Origin: an uncultured bacterium
Lineage (GTDB): Bacteria; Cyanobacteriota; Vampirovibrionia; Gastranaerophilales; Gastranaerophilaceae
Assembly (NCBI GenBank): GCA_902801985.1
Contig: CADCKD010000004.1
Coordinates: 50,897 to 114,896 of the forward strand
Direction: 5' to 3'
DNA: 64,000 bases
A program made the translations under genes and the position numbers. This document shows positions 52,201-61,333 of the stretch, in pieces. Every line of letters begins with the position of its first letter. The stretch's first letter is position 1. The notes beneath the pieces are model-generated. The model did not search any database. It was not told the origin of the DNA and saw only the letters and a list, made by a program, of their open reading frames with translations.

Positions 52201-53301
52201 TTGGTTAAACAAACTTATTTATGCAATAAACATATTGCACTAAATGCGAAAATGGTTGATTTTGCAGGATGGTATATGCCTGTACAGTATACTTCTATTA
52301 TTGAAGAACATAAGACTGTAAGAGAAAATGTCGGATTATTTGATGTTTCTCACATGGGAGAGGTTTTTGTATTTGGGAAAGATGCAACACAATTTTTGAA
52401 TTCAATAGTTCCGCAAAATATTGACAAACTTGAATATGAAAAAGCTGTATATTGCCAATTACCAAAGGAAAACGGCGGCTTAATTGATGATTTGATAATA
52501 TACAAACTTGGAATTGAATCATATTTAGTGATATGTAATGCTTCAAGAGTTGAGGATGATGTAAATTGGTTTTCTATAAACAAAAAAGATTATGATGTTT
52601 CAATAGATAATCAATCGCATAACTATTCATTGCTGGCAATTCAAGGGCCAAAAGCAATTGATTTAATGCGAAAAATGGGTTATCAATACGAAAACCAAAA
52701 ATCCTTTACCATCAAACCTGCAGTGATTGAGGGTATAAAATTATTAGCGTCAAGAACAGGATACACAGGTGAAGACGGATTTGAACTCCTTTTTGAAAAT
52801 AAATATGCACAATACTTGTGGGATAAAATACTTGAACAAGGGGAAGAATTCGGAATTAAACCTATTGGTCTCGGTGCAAGGGATACTTTAAGGCTTGAGG
52901 CAGGGCTTCATTTGTATGGAAATGATTTAGATGAAAATACAACATCCGTTGAAGCCGGTCTAAGCTGGTCTGTTCCTAAAGATAAACAAGCGGATTATAA
53001 CGGTAAAAGTGTTATAATGGAGCAATTATCAAACGGAGTATCAAAAAAACTTATTGGTTTGGAAATGCTCGATAGAAACATTCCAAGACATGGTTATGAT
53101 ATATATTACAACGGTGAAAAAATCGGAACAGTTACAAGCGGATGTGTATCCCCTTCAACAGGTAAAAATATAGCAATGGGTTATGTAAAGAACTTGCCTG
53201 AAATTTGCACAGATACAACTGTACAGATTATGATAAGAGAAAAATTACATGATGCAAAAATTGTTAAAAGACCGTTTATTCAAAAAAGAAATAGAGTATA
53301 A
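52201..53301 (+). CDS. gcvT: Aminomethyltransferase, glycine cleavage T protein
   Basis: A full-length GcvT (366 residues) with a TTG start preceded by AAAGGGAGAGTGAAAA. Landmarks: MVDFAGWYMPVQYTSIIEEH, VGLFDVSHMGEV, LLAIQGPKAI, SRTGYTGEDGFEL, GLGARDTLRLEAGLHLYGNDL. It transfers the methylene group from the H protein to tetrahydrofolate. It is the first gene of gcvT-gcvH-gcvPA, packed with spacings under 20 bases. Confidence 0.95.
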   Translation: MVKQTYLCNKHIALNAKMVDFAGWYMPVQYTSIIEEHKTVRENVGLFDVSHMGEVFVFGKDATQFLNSIVPQNIDKLEYEKAVYCQLPKENGGLIDDLIIYKLGIESYLVICNASRVEDDVNWFSINKKDYDVSIDNQSHNYSLLAIQGPKAIDLMRKMGYQYENQKSFTIKPAVIEGIKLLASRTGYTGEDGFELLFENKYAQYLWDKILEQGEEFGIKPIGLGARDTLRLEAGLHLYGNDLDENTTSVEAGLSWSVPKDKQADYNGKSVIMEQLSNGVSKKLIGLEMLDRNIPRHGYDIYYNGEKIGTVTSGCVSPSTGKNIAMGYVKNLPEICTDTTVQIMIREKLHDAKIVKRPFIQKRNRV

Positions 53302-53315
53302 AGAGGAGTATGATA

Positions 53316-53696
53316 ATGAGCTTTAAAGAAGAAATGTTATGTTCAAATTCGCATGAATATGTAGTAAAAGACGGAAACGCATACACAATAGGGCTTACTG
53401 ATTATGCAATAGAACAATTAGGAGATATTGTATTTTTGGAATTACCTTCTGTTGGAGATAGTTTCGGCAAAGGTGAAACTTTTGCAAATATTGAATCTGT
53501 CAAAGCTGCATCAGAAATTTATATGCCAATTGCAGGAGAGATTATAGAAGTTAACGAAGAACTTGTAGATGCTCCTGAAAAATTAAATGAAGATTGCTAC
53601 GAAGGCGGCTGGTTGGTAAAAATTTCTTCAAATTCATATCAGCAGGACAGCGAAGATTTAATGACATACGATGACTACAAAGCAGAATTGGAATAA
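53316..53696 (+). CDS. gcvH: Glycine cleavage H protein
   Basis: A 126-residue H protein. The ATG at 53316 is preferred over 53310 because GAGGAG stands 7 bases before it. The lipoyl lysine is K63 in ANIESVKAASEIYMP, preceded by GLTDYAIEQLGDIVFLELP. It carries the aminomethyl group between the P, T and L proteins. A lipoate-attachment enzyme is not in the window. Confidence 0.95.
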   Translation: MSFKEEMLCSNSHEYVVKDGNAYTIGLTDYAIEQLGDIVFLELPSVGDSFGKGETFANIESVKAASEIYMPIAGEIIEVNEELVDAPEKLNEDCYEGGWLVKISSNSYQQDSEDLMTYDDYKAELE

Positions 53697-53698
53697 TT

Positions 53699-54946
53699 AT
53701 GAGAAATTTTTTAGTACATAATGAAGATACAACAAAACAGATGTGTGATTTTGTGGGTATAAACAGCGCAGAAGACTTATTTAAACAAATCCCGCAGCAA
53801 GCACGTATGGCAGATTTAAAACTCGGTGACGGGCTCAGCGAAATGGAAACCCAAAGACGAGTAAAACAACTTGCAAAAAATAACAAATCTGATTATATCT
53901 GTTTTATGGGTGGCGGAATTTATAACAAATTTGTTCCGGCTTGTATTGCACAAGTTGCGGGCAGGTTTGAATTTAATACGGCTTACACTCCGTATCAGCC
54001 GGAGATTTCGCAGGGCACACTTCAAGTTATGTACGAATTTCAAACAATGATTTGCCGCCTGACAGGAATGGATATTTCAAATGCTACTGTTTATGATGGC
54101 GGTAGTGCATGCGCTGAAGCCATTTTAATGGCCTGCAGAATTCAAAAAAAATATAAAGTTTGTGTGTTAAATTCGCTAAATCCTGAGTACAAAAAGGTTA
54201 TTAAAACTTATACTCATCCTCAAAATATTGAAGTAGATTGGGTTGACGAAATTCCTCAAAATACTTCTGAATATGCATGTGTTCTTATACAAACTCCAAA
54301 TTACTATGGAGAAATTTTGCCCCCTCAAAAACATGAAGATTGTTTACTGGTGGTTTGTACAGATGTATCAACGCTTTCAATATTAAAACCTCCGTCAGAA
54401 TACGGAGCGGATATTGTAGTCGGAGATATTCAAACATTGGGCATTCCAATGAATTTTGGCGGTCCTAGTGCGGGATTTATTGCTTGTAAAGAAAAATTTA
54501 TGCGTCAATTACCCGGAAGACTTGCAGGCAGAACAGTAGATGCTGATGGCAAACAAGCATTTTGCCTTACTATTCAAACAAGAGAACAGCATATAAAAAG
54601 AGAAAAGGCAACAAGTAATATCTGTTCTAATCAGGCATTGATAGGGTTGTGTGCAACATTATATCTATCTGTTATGGGAGAAAAAGGATTTTATCAAGCA
54701 GGCTATTTATCTGCTGTAATGGCTCATAAACTTGCAAAACAATTATCTTCAAAAGGAATAAAAGTTAAAAATAAAAATTTCTTTAATGAGTTTGTTATAG
54801 AAGTTGAAAATTCCGATAAATTTTTGGAAAAATTAAGAGCAAATAATATACTTGGCGGTATTAAGTTAAGTGAGAAATCAATTCTTGTTGCCACGACAGA
54901 AATGAATACCGAAGAAGATATTGAAAGTTATATTGAAGCAATATAA
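53699..54946 (+). CDS. gcvPA: Glycine dehydrogenase (decarboxylating) subunit 1
   Basis: A 415-residue P-protein N-terminal subunit: FMGGGIYNKFVPACIAQVAGR, FNTAYTPYQPEISQGTLQVMYEFQ, YDGGSACAEAILMACR and DIQTLGIPMNFGGPSAGFIACKE. It is slightly shorter than the usual 440-450 residues. In two-subunit P proteins the PLP lysine is carried by GcvPB, which should follow directly; here the operon ends and trpS follows after 115 bases. GcvPB must lie elsewhere or be missing. Confidence 0.92.
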   Translation: MRNFLVHNEDTTKQMCDFVGINSAEDLFKQIPQQARMADLKLGDGLSEMETQRRVKQLAKNNKSDYICFMGGGIYNKFVPACIAQVAGRFEFNTAYTPYQPEISQGTLQVMYEFQTMICRLTGMDISNATVYDGGSACAEAILMACRIQKKYKVCVLNSLNPEYKKVIKTYTHPQNIEVDWVDEIPQNTSEYACVLIQTPNYYGEILPPQKHEDCLLVVCTDVSTLSILKPPSEYGADIVVGDIQTLGIPMNFGGPSAGFIACKEKFMRQLPGRLAGRTVDADGKQAFCLTIQTREQHIKREKATSNICSNQALIGLCATLYLSVMGEKGFYQAGYLSAVMAHKLAKQLSSKGIKVKNKNFFNEFVIEVENSDKFLEKLRANNILGGIKLSEKSILVATTEMNTEEDIESYIEAI

Positions 54947-55061
54947 CGGCCTATATTATTATGAGTTTATTAGTTGAGTAATAGTCCTGCTGCATAATAT
55001 ATGTAAATAGCATGTGTTACGTATTTTTGTATTATAATACTTTTATAATAAGGAGTATTTT

Positions 55062-56063
55062 ATGAAAAAAGTCATTGTGTCAGGAATGCGTACAACGGGG
55101 AAATTACATCTCGGGCACTATCTTGGAGTTATTAAAAATTGGGTAAAACTTCAAGATGATTATGATTGCTATTTTTTTGCCGCAGACTGGCATGCTTTGA
55201 CTACAAAATATGATGATACAAATGAACTTCGCCAAAATACTATTGATGTTATAACAGATTGGCTTGCTTGCGGAATTGATCCGGAAAAATCCGTTATCTA
55301 TGTTCAATCTTTAGTTCCGGAAGTCGCAGAATTGAATGTTTATCTTGGCATGATTACTCCGCAAAACTGGGTTGAACGTGATCCTACTTTGAAAGATATG
55401 GCAAAAATTTTAAAAACCAAAGAAGGTCAAGGCAGCCAAATAAATTATGGCTTAATGGGCTATCCTGTTTTGATGAGTGCAGATATTATGATGATGAATG
55501 CGGATTTGGTTCCTGTTGGAAGTGATCAAGTTGCCCATATTGAGATTACACGCGATATTACAAGAAGATTTAACAATTTGTACGGAGAATTTTTCCATGA
55601 AGCTCAACCTCTGTTGAATGAATGTGCTTTAATTTGTGGGCTTGACGGTAATAAAATGGGTAAATCATTTAAAAATGATATAAAAATTTCTGATACCGAA
55701 GAAGAAACTGCAAAGAAAATTATGACCGCAATTACAGATCGCTCAAGACTCAGAAAAGATGATTTGGGTCATCCTGATGAGTGCGAAGTCGCATTCAAAT
55801 ATTGGCAAATATTTGGTTCTGAATCAGAAGTAGCACAAGTTCGTGAGGAGTGCGAAAAAGGGTTGAGAGGCTGTGCTCAATGTAAACGTGAATTAGGAGC
55901 AAAGATAAACTCAGTGCTTTCACCAATAAGAGAACGTAGAAGATATTATGAACAAAATCCTCAACTCGTAGAGGAAATTATCAGAACCGGTTCTCAAAAA
56001 GCTCGTCAAAGGGCAGGTGAGGTTCTTGATAAAGTAAAAGATTTAGTGAAAATATATAAATAA
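55062..56063 (+). CDS. trpS: Tryptophanyl-tRNA synthetase
   Basis: A 333-residue class I synthetase with the HIGH-type motif KLHLGHYLG, DWHALTTKY, the AADIMMMNADLVPVGSDQ-type substrate region (here MSADIMMMNADL) and the KMSKS-type loop NKMGKSFKN. The C-terminal end is standard. The start has AAGGAGTATTTT before it, with TATAAT further upstream at 55033-55038. It is followed 13 bases later by ssb. Confidence 0.96.
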   Translation: MKKVIVSGMRTTGKLHLGHYLGVIKNWVKLQDDYDCYFFAADWHALTTKYDDTNELRQNTIDVITDWLACGIDPEKSVIYVQSLVPEVAELNVYLGMITPQNWVERDPTLKDMAKILKTKEGQGSQINYGLMGYPVLMSADIMMMNADLVPVGSDQVAHIEITRDITRRFNNLYGEFFHEAQPLLNECALICGLDGNKMGKSFKNDIKISDTEEETAKKIMTAITDRSRLRKDDLGHPDECEVAFKYWQIFGSESEVAQVREECEKGLRGCAQCKRELGAKINSVLSPIRERRRYYEQNPQLVEEIIRTGSQKARQRAGEVLDKVKDLVKIYK

Positions 56064-56076
56064 TGAGGGAAAAAGT

Positions 56077-56424
56077 ATGAATACAGTTACAGTTGTAGGC
56101 AGAGTCGGAAGAGATGCATCCGAAAATTTTACATCTTTTGAATCAGGAAAAACAAAAACAACATTTTCAGTTGCAGTAAACAGATGGGATGCAAAAACCA
56201 AAGCTGAAGTTACAGATTGGTTTAATATTGAAGTTTGGGACAAGCAAGCGGAATTTGCATCCGAATATATTAAAAAAGGTAGATTGATTGCGGTTGACGG
56301 ACGTATTGCAAACAGAAAATGGACTGATAAAACAACCGGAAATGAAAGAGAAACTTTTTATTTAATCGCAAATAATATAAGACTTTTAGGATCTAAAAAA
56401 GACGTAGAAGAAGCAGTATTATGA
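56077..56424 (+). CDS. ssb: Single-stranded DNA-binding protein (short form)
   Basis: A 115-residue OB-fold SSB: MNTVTVVGRVGRDASENFT, then FSVAVNRWDAKT, DWFNIEVWDKQAEFASEYIKKG, IAVDGRIANRKW and ETFYLIANNIRLLG. It ends KDVEEAVL, with no acidic D-D-D-I-P-F-type tip, so it lacks the usual partner-binding tail. Its stop overlaps the start of the kinase gene by four bases. Confidence 0.9.
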   Translation: MNTVTVVGRVGRDASENFTSFESGKTKTTFSVAVNRWDAKTKAEVTDWFNIEVWDKQAEFASEYIKKGRLIAVDGRIANRKWTDKTTGNERETFYLIANNIRLLGSKKDVEEAVL

Positions 56425-57731
56425 TAACAAGTTCCAATATTGCCGTTATTGTTGCTGATGATTTGACAGGGGCGAATGATACCGCTCTGCAATTCAAAAA
56501 CAACGGCGCTGATACAAATATAATTTTAAATAAAGATGATATTCAAAAGCCAAAAGAATATTGTGCACAGGCTTGGGCGATTTCTACCGAGTCTAGAAAT
56601 ATTGATGCGCAATCTGCTTTTGAACGTGTAAAAGATGCCGTTGAATTTATGTCAAAAGAGCTTAATCCTGATTATTTTTATAAAAAAATTGATTCAACAG
56701 TAAGAGGCAATATTGCAGTTGAAATATTATCAACATTAGAAGTTTTGGGCTGGGATGGAGCTGTTGTAATTCCGGCTTTCCCTCAAGAAGGCAGAATAAC
56801 GGTTGGAGGGTATCAGTTATTGAAAGGTGTTCCAATCGAAAGAACAGAAATGGCCATGGACCCTCATTCACCGATTACGGAATCTCATTTGCCTACGCTG
56901 TTAAAACGCCAGCTCGGACAAAATTTGGAAAATCTTGTTGGATCTATCGAATTGAAAACTGTATTAGATGGTGCAGGGCCTATTGTTATGGAGATAAAAC
57001 GTCTATTATCAGAGGGTAAAAAAATTATTATTGCTGATTCTGTATCTACTATCGATATTGAACAGATAGTCCTTGCAATCAAAAAATCCGGCTGCAAAAT
57101 ATTACCGGTCGGAAATTCTGCAACTGCAAAAGTGCTGAGCAATGAATGGTTCCCGATTGAAAAACCTGAAGAAGTTTTGCCAATAAAACTTCCTCAATTG
57201 CCAAAATTTATTGTTTCAGGAAGCGCTACTCAAATTACTGCAAATCAAATAAATAAATTCGAACAAAGTGATGAATTTGAAGAAAATAGTTTGATTATCG
57301 AGCTAAATATAGATAATATCATGTCCGGTGTTGAAGACAGCCTTGTAGAAAGAGTTGTTTCAAATCTAACAGGTCATAACATTGTGCTTGTTCATACTTC
57401 TAATTTGCTCAACAATTTTGACGGTTTTGCGGATAATATTGATTTAACAAAATCTGATTTTGCAAGTACAATAACGGATTATTTGGCAGAGTTAACTAAA
57501 AAAGTTCTTGAAAAAACAAATGCAATATTAATAACCCTTGGAGGTGAAACATCTTACAAATGTTGTAATGCAATAAATGCTAATCAATTAAAACTTGTGG
57601 ATGAAGTTTTGCCTGCGATTGCACTTAGCAGAAGTGTTAATTCAAATCAGTGGATTGTAACCAAGTCAGGCAATCTTGGCGGTGTGAATACTTTGATTGA
57701 AATTATCAATTATTTCGAGAAGCATATATAA
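56421..57731 (+). CDS. Four-carbon acid sugar kinase family protein (DUF1537/OtnK type)
   Basis: A 436-residue protein. The N-terminal domain shows AVIVADDLTGANDTALQF and FYKKIDSTVRGNIAVEI with VVIPAFPQEGR, and the C-terminal nucleotide-binding domain shows PKFIVSGSAT, LLITLGGETSYK-like ILITLGGETSYK, and a WIVTKSGNLGG end. The family phosphorylates D-threonate, D-erythronate or similar sugar acids. It is translationally coupled to ssb by a four-base overlap. The substrate is not known. Confidence 0.85.
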   Translation: MITSSNIAVIVADDLTGANDTALQFKNNGADTNIILNKDDIQKPKEYCAQAWAISTESRNIDAQSAFERVKDAVEFMSKELNPDYFYKKIDSTVRGNIAVEILSTLEVLGWDGAVVIPAFPQEGRITVGGYQLLKGVPIERTEMAMDPHSPITESHLPTLLKRQLGQNLENLVGSIELKTVLDGAGPIVMEIKRLLSEGKKIIIADSVSTIDIEQIVLAIKKSGCKILPVGNSATAKVLSNEWFPIEKPEEVLPIKLPQLPKFIVSGSATQITANQINKFEQSDEFEENSLIIELNIDNIMSGVEDSLVERVVSNLTGHNIVLVHTSNLLNNFDGFADNIDLTKSDFASTITDYLAELTKKVLEKTNAILITLGGETSYKCCNAINANQLKLVDEVLPAIALSRSVNSNQWIVTKSGNLGGVNTLIEIINYFEKHI

Positions 57732-57776
57732 AAACATTTTAATATTTTTACCACTTATAAATTATCATTATATACA

Positions 57777-57785
57777 TGCTATAAT
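57777..57785 (+). promoter_or_regulatory. Extended -10 promoter element of flhB
   Basis: TGCTATAAT, 27 bases before the start codon at 57812. No -35 needed for an extended -10. It is not a sigma-28-type -10 (GCCGATAA). Confidence 0.5.
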
Positions 57786-57811
57786 ATTTTTATCAGAAAG
57801 GTTCAAGCAAA

Positions 57812-58876
57812 ATGGGTGATGAAGATAAACAATTTGACGCCACCCCGCAAAAGCTGGAGCGTGCCAGAAAGGAAGGTCAGGTAGTAAAATCCAAAGATTT
57901 TTCTACGGCTGTGTCTTTGCTTGTTTTATTTTCTGTCATATTTGGTTTAGCTCCGTTTATTTGGAACCAAATTGTTCAGGTTTTTACACTTTTGTATGAG
58001 CAAATACCTACTGCCCATCTTGATAAAATAGGATATACGTATATCATAATTGTTGCTATAAAGGGGGCAGCTTTAATTATCGGGCCGATTTTGTTTATTG
58101 CATGGCTTGTTGCGATATTAGCGGATTTTATTCAAGTGGGGCCGCTTGTTGCAATCGCGCCGTTAATGCCTAAACTTGATAAATTAAATCCCACAAAGTA
58201 TTTTAAAAATATAATGTCAATAAAGACTTTGTTTGAGTTATTCAAAAACATTGTAAAAGTAATAATATTAGGCTATATTGGCTGGTCTGTATATAAAGAG
58301 CATATTGAATCTATTTTAATGCTTGCTGCAGTTGATAATAATTTCGCTGTAATGATAGAGTTTGGCAAAATTATTACAGAATTTATATTCAAAGCGTGTA
58401 TTGCGTTTTTAGTTATCGCCGCAGCTGATTACGGGGTAACTAAATGGAAGTTTTTAAAAGATCAGAAGATGTCATTTAAAGAGATAAAAGATGAATACAA
58501 AAACTCGGAAGGTGACCCTCAAGTTAAAGCTCAATTAAGGCAAAGACGTATGCAGATGCTTCAGCAGGGGGCAATGGATTCTGTACCGACGGCGGATTTT
58601 GTTGTAACAAACCCTACTCACGTTGCTTGTGCGCTTAAATATGTTGCAGAAGAAATGGATTCTCCAATGCTTATTGCAAAAGGTACAGAGTTGATTGCGA
58701 AAAAAATTATTGATATTGCAAAAGAACATAATGTCCCTGTTATTGAAAATCCGCCTGTTGCCAGAGCTTTATTCAGAATGGTAGAAATTAATCATCCGAT
58801 TCCTCCGGAATTGTATAAAGCAGTCGCAGAAATTTTGATGTTCGTTTATAAAATGAAAAAGAGCAGAGGTTATTAA
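57812..58876 (+). CDS. flhB: Flagellar export apparatus protein FlhB
   Basis: A 354-residue FlhB. The N-terminus DKQFDATPQKLERARKEGQVVKS is the standard cytoplasmic entry. Four hydrophobic segments follow. The autocleavage site NPTH is at 267-270. The cytoplasmic domain (HVACALKYVAEEMDSPMLIAKG, ENPPVARALFRMVEINHPIP, AVAEILMFVYKMKK) favours FlhB over a virulence-type SctU. It selects export substrates at the base of the flagellum. No other flagellar structural gene is adjacent. Confidence 0.88.
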   Translation: MGDEDKQFDATPQKLERARKEGQVVKSKDFSTAVSLLVLFSVIFGLAPFIWNQIVQVFTLLYEQIPTAHLDKIGYTYIIIVAIKGAALIIGPILFIAWLVAILADFIQVGPLVAIAPLMPKLDKLNPTKYFKNIMSIKTLFELFKNIVKVIILGYIGWSVYKEHIESILMLAAVDNNFAVMIEFGKIITEFIFKACIAFLVIAAADYGVTKWKFLKDQKMSFKEIKDEYKNSEGDPQVKAQLRQRRMQMLQQGAMDSVPTADFVVTNPTHVACALKYVAEEMDSPMLIAKGTELIAKKIIDIAKEHNVPVIENPPVARALFRMVEINHPIPPELYKAVAEILMFVYKMKKSRGY

Positions 58877-58938
58877 TAAATACTCCAAATATATGAACGC
58901 TAAATTTTTAAGTTGTAGTATTATTGACTGGTAGTATT

Positions 58939-59601
58939 ATGGCACAAGAAGATAAAAAAGTTTTACAAGAATATATAGACATTGTTCAAAAAGTTGCAAG
59001 AGTTGAACATAGGCGTATTCCTGCGCATATGATTGAGTATGAAGAACTATTATCAATTGGTATTATCGCAATTCAAGTTATGGTGAAAAATAAGACACCT
59101 GAGCAACTTGCTCGATATAATGCTGCATATATTGCTACTGCTGTTCGTTGGGCCATAAGAAACGAATTACGTATAAGATATAAATGGTATTCGATTAAAC
59201 ATAAAGCCGTTGATGATTATGAGGAAGAAGAAGCAGTTGACGGCATGGATATGAAACAGGCAAAAGTTCGTGAAGCGATTTATGAAACTGTTTTGTCTAT
59301 TGATGGTTTAGCTGCGGATGCTTCAGATAATGATTCTCCGTTCGATTTCATAAAAGATAATCATGCAACTCCGGATGAGAGTGCAGAAATTTCTGAAATG
59401 GGTAAAATGATAAGAGCTGCTATATCAAAATTGCCGCCAAAAGAGAGAACGGTTGTGGAATATAGATTTTACAGAAATATGCAAGTTAAAGATATTGCAA
59501 CTCAAATAGGCTTGTCACCGTCGCGTGTTACGCGTATAGTCCAGTCTTCTTTGAATGCGGTTAGAGATTACCTCAATGCCCATGAACAATACGGGTATTA
59601 A
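58939..59601 (+). CDS. RNA polymerase sigma factor, FliA/sigma-28-like
   Basis: A 220-residue sigma-70 family protein from the ATG at 58939 (a TTG at 58924 is the alternative). Region 2 is visible as EYEELLSIGIIAIQVMVKN and AAYIATAVRWAIRNELR; region 4 as LPPKERTVVEYRFYRNMQVK and IGLSPSRVTRIVQSSLNAVRDYL. It has the compact layout of FliA/WhiG, with an acidic region-3-like linker. Location next to flhB supports a role in flagellar transcription. Its 3' end overlaps the nucleotidase gene by 4 bases. Confidence 0.82.
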   Translation: MAQEDKKVLQEYIDIVQKVARVEHRRIPAHMIEYEELLSIGIIAIQVMVKNKTPEQLARYNAAYIATAVRWAIRNELRIRYKWYSIKHKAVDDYEEEEAVDGMDMKQAKVREAIYETVLSIDGLAADASDNDSPFDFIKDNHATPDESAEISEMGKMIRAAISKLPPKERTVVEYRFYRNMQVKDIATQIGLSPSRVTRIVQSSLNAVRDYLNAHEQYGY

Positions 59602-61250
59602 TCAACTATTTCTACTCTTCCGTCGTATTTAATATCAAATGGCTGCTGTAATTTCTTTATGTGGTCGCAAGCGAGTTTATTTTTGTCCATATCAAAAGTT
59701 CTTAATACAAAATCAGGATTAGGATTGTTTGGAAGATAATTATCTCCGCCCATAGCAAAGAAGTCATCTGCTGCGACTGTATATTTTTTATCTGTTCTCG
59801 GGTTATTTATATCTATCGGGTGTGAATTATTGTTTTTATCAATAAATTCAAGACTTAAGAGTTCTCCCTGTTTGTTACATTTATATTTTAGACCGGATAC
59901 AAACAGTATTCCCGGTTTTGTATTTGTAGGAATAGATTTACAACCGTATTTTATAGCATCAACTATTTGTTTTTCAGTTAAATTCAATATCATCATTTTA
60001 TCTTCAAACGGTGTAATGTCAGAAACTAATCTTGAGTCAACTTCTGCGCCGGAAGTGAATGCTCCTCTTATGTTGCCCGCATTGAGTAATGCTATATCTG
60101 TACCAAGTTCACTGCGCATTGCATCTACGATAATATTTGCGTGTGGATTATCTTCTATAAGAATATTTTTTGGTAGAGGTACAGCTTCTTTTACTTGACC
60201 GACTATTTCCGGTTTACCTATAATTTTTTCAACCGAATCTTTAATATACAATGGTCTTGAGTATGAATCTGTTGCAATTATGTTATTTTGAGCACGTTTA
60301 ATAATACCATTTTCGTCAAAATCGACATTCAAAACTCCGACATATTCTCCGTTTTTACCTGCTTGGGTCATAATAACAGGTTCTCCTGATTTGGAGTAAA
60401 ATAAATTTTCTCCTTGTTTAATACCTTTAATTAAATCGTGGGTATGTCCGCCAAAGATTAAATCTATGCCCTCTGTTTCTTTTATTATTCTTTTATCATT
60501 GTTGATCCCGCTGTGTGATAACAAAACTATTTTATTAATTCCTTGTTGTTTAAGGTTATTCACTTCTTGTTGCAGATGTTTTATTGTCTCATCAACATTT
60601 TGTACTTTAATATCTTGAAGAGAATTGTTCATTTTTACTCTGTCAAACATATCTGAAGGTGCAATGCCTATTATGCCAAACTTTTCCCCGTCTTTTTCCA
60701 ATACAACTGAATTTTTAAATCTGCCGTTTAGCGGAGAATCTTTTTTAACTTCAATGTTCAGTGCAAGCATTTGGCATTTGGTGTTTTCTAAAAGTGCTGC
60801 AAGATCACCGGGTTCAACAACATCCATTTCGTGGTTGCCAAGCTGTGATGCATCAAATTTACACCAATCCAAAAATTTATATGCAACTTGGTTATTTTTA
60901 GGACTGTTACCAATGGAGATATCTCCTGAGGAAACTTTGAATTTTTTAATAGTGTCTTCAGGGATGTTTTTAAAGAAATTCCACCTTTTTGATGCCGGTG
61001 TTGTGTCAAATTCTTGGGACATACCATATATGCGTTCCATTTTTGTCATTTTGCCGTGTATGTCATTTACATAAAACCAACTTGTATGGCATGGTTTAGA
61101 ATCTTTATATATGGATTTATAATTTGAATTCTGAGCTGTTGAAGGTGTGCTTGCAGAAGTTTTATTTTCTGCAACTTTTTGTATCGGACCTATAGGAGTT
61201 CCTAATGTTTGATTTTTAAGAATTGGTTGAGTATAGGATGTATTAATCAT
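59598..61250 (-). CDS. 5'-nucleotidase/UshA-type metallophosphoesterase without signal peptide
   Basis: A 550-residue protein. The metallophosphoesterase core (about 55-330) has VNDIHGK (D63, H65), QLGNHEMDVV, LLSHSGIN and GGHTHDLIKG. The C-terminal 5'-nucleotidase domain (about 370-545) has LLNAGNIRGAFTSG and FFAMGGDNYLP. UshA-type enzymes usually are exported, but the first 55 residues here are polar and Ser/Thr/Asn-rich with no signal peptide (MINTSYTQPILKNQTLGTPIG). Thus it acts in the cytosol or is exported by another route. The neighbour upstream is similar in that respect. Confidence 0.85.
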   Translation of the reverse strand: MINTSYTQPILKNQTLGTPIGPIQKVAENKTSASTPSTAQNSNYKSIYKDSKPCHTSWFYVNDIHGKMTKMERIYGMSQEFDTTPASKRWNFFKNIPEDTIKKFKVSSGDISIGNSPKNNQVAYKFLDWCKFDASQLGNHEMDVVEPGDLAALLENTKCQMLALNIEVKKDSPLNGRFKNSVVLEKDGEKFGIIGIAPSDMFDRVKMNNSLQDIKVQNVDETIKHLQQEVNNLKQQGINKIVLLSHSGINNDKRIIKETEGIDLIFGGHTHDLIKGIKQGENLFYSKSGEPVIMTQAGKNGEYVGVLNVDFDENGIIKRAQNNIIATDSYSRPLYIKDSVEKIIGKPEIVGQVKEAVPLPKNILIEDNPHANIIVDAMRSELGTDIALLNAGNIRGAFTSGAEVDSRLVSDITPFEDKMMILNLTEKQIVDAIKYGCKSIPTNTKPGILFVSGLKYKCNKQGELLSLEFIDKNNNSHPIDINNPRTDKKYTVAADDFFAMGGDNYLPNNPNPDFVLRTFDMDKNKLACDHIKKLQQPFDIKYDGRVEIVD

Positions 61251-61333
61251 ATTAAATGGACCTTCATACTTGCAATTATATTAAAAACTCTCAATATATT
61301 TTTTGCCTATTTTATGAAAAATATTAAGCAAAA

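Noticed and set aside
57812..58876. Virulence type III export protein (SctU) instead of FlhB
   Set aside because: Length and the cytoplasmic domain around NPTH fit FlhB better, and a sigma-28-like gene is adjacent.
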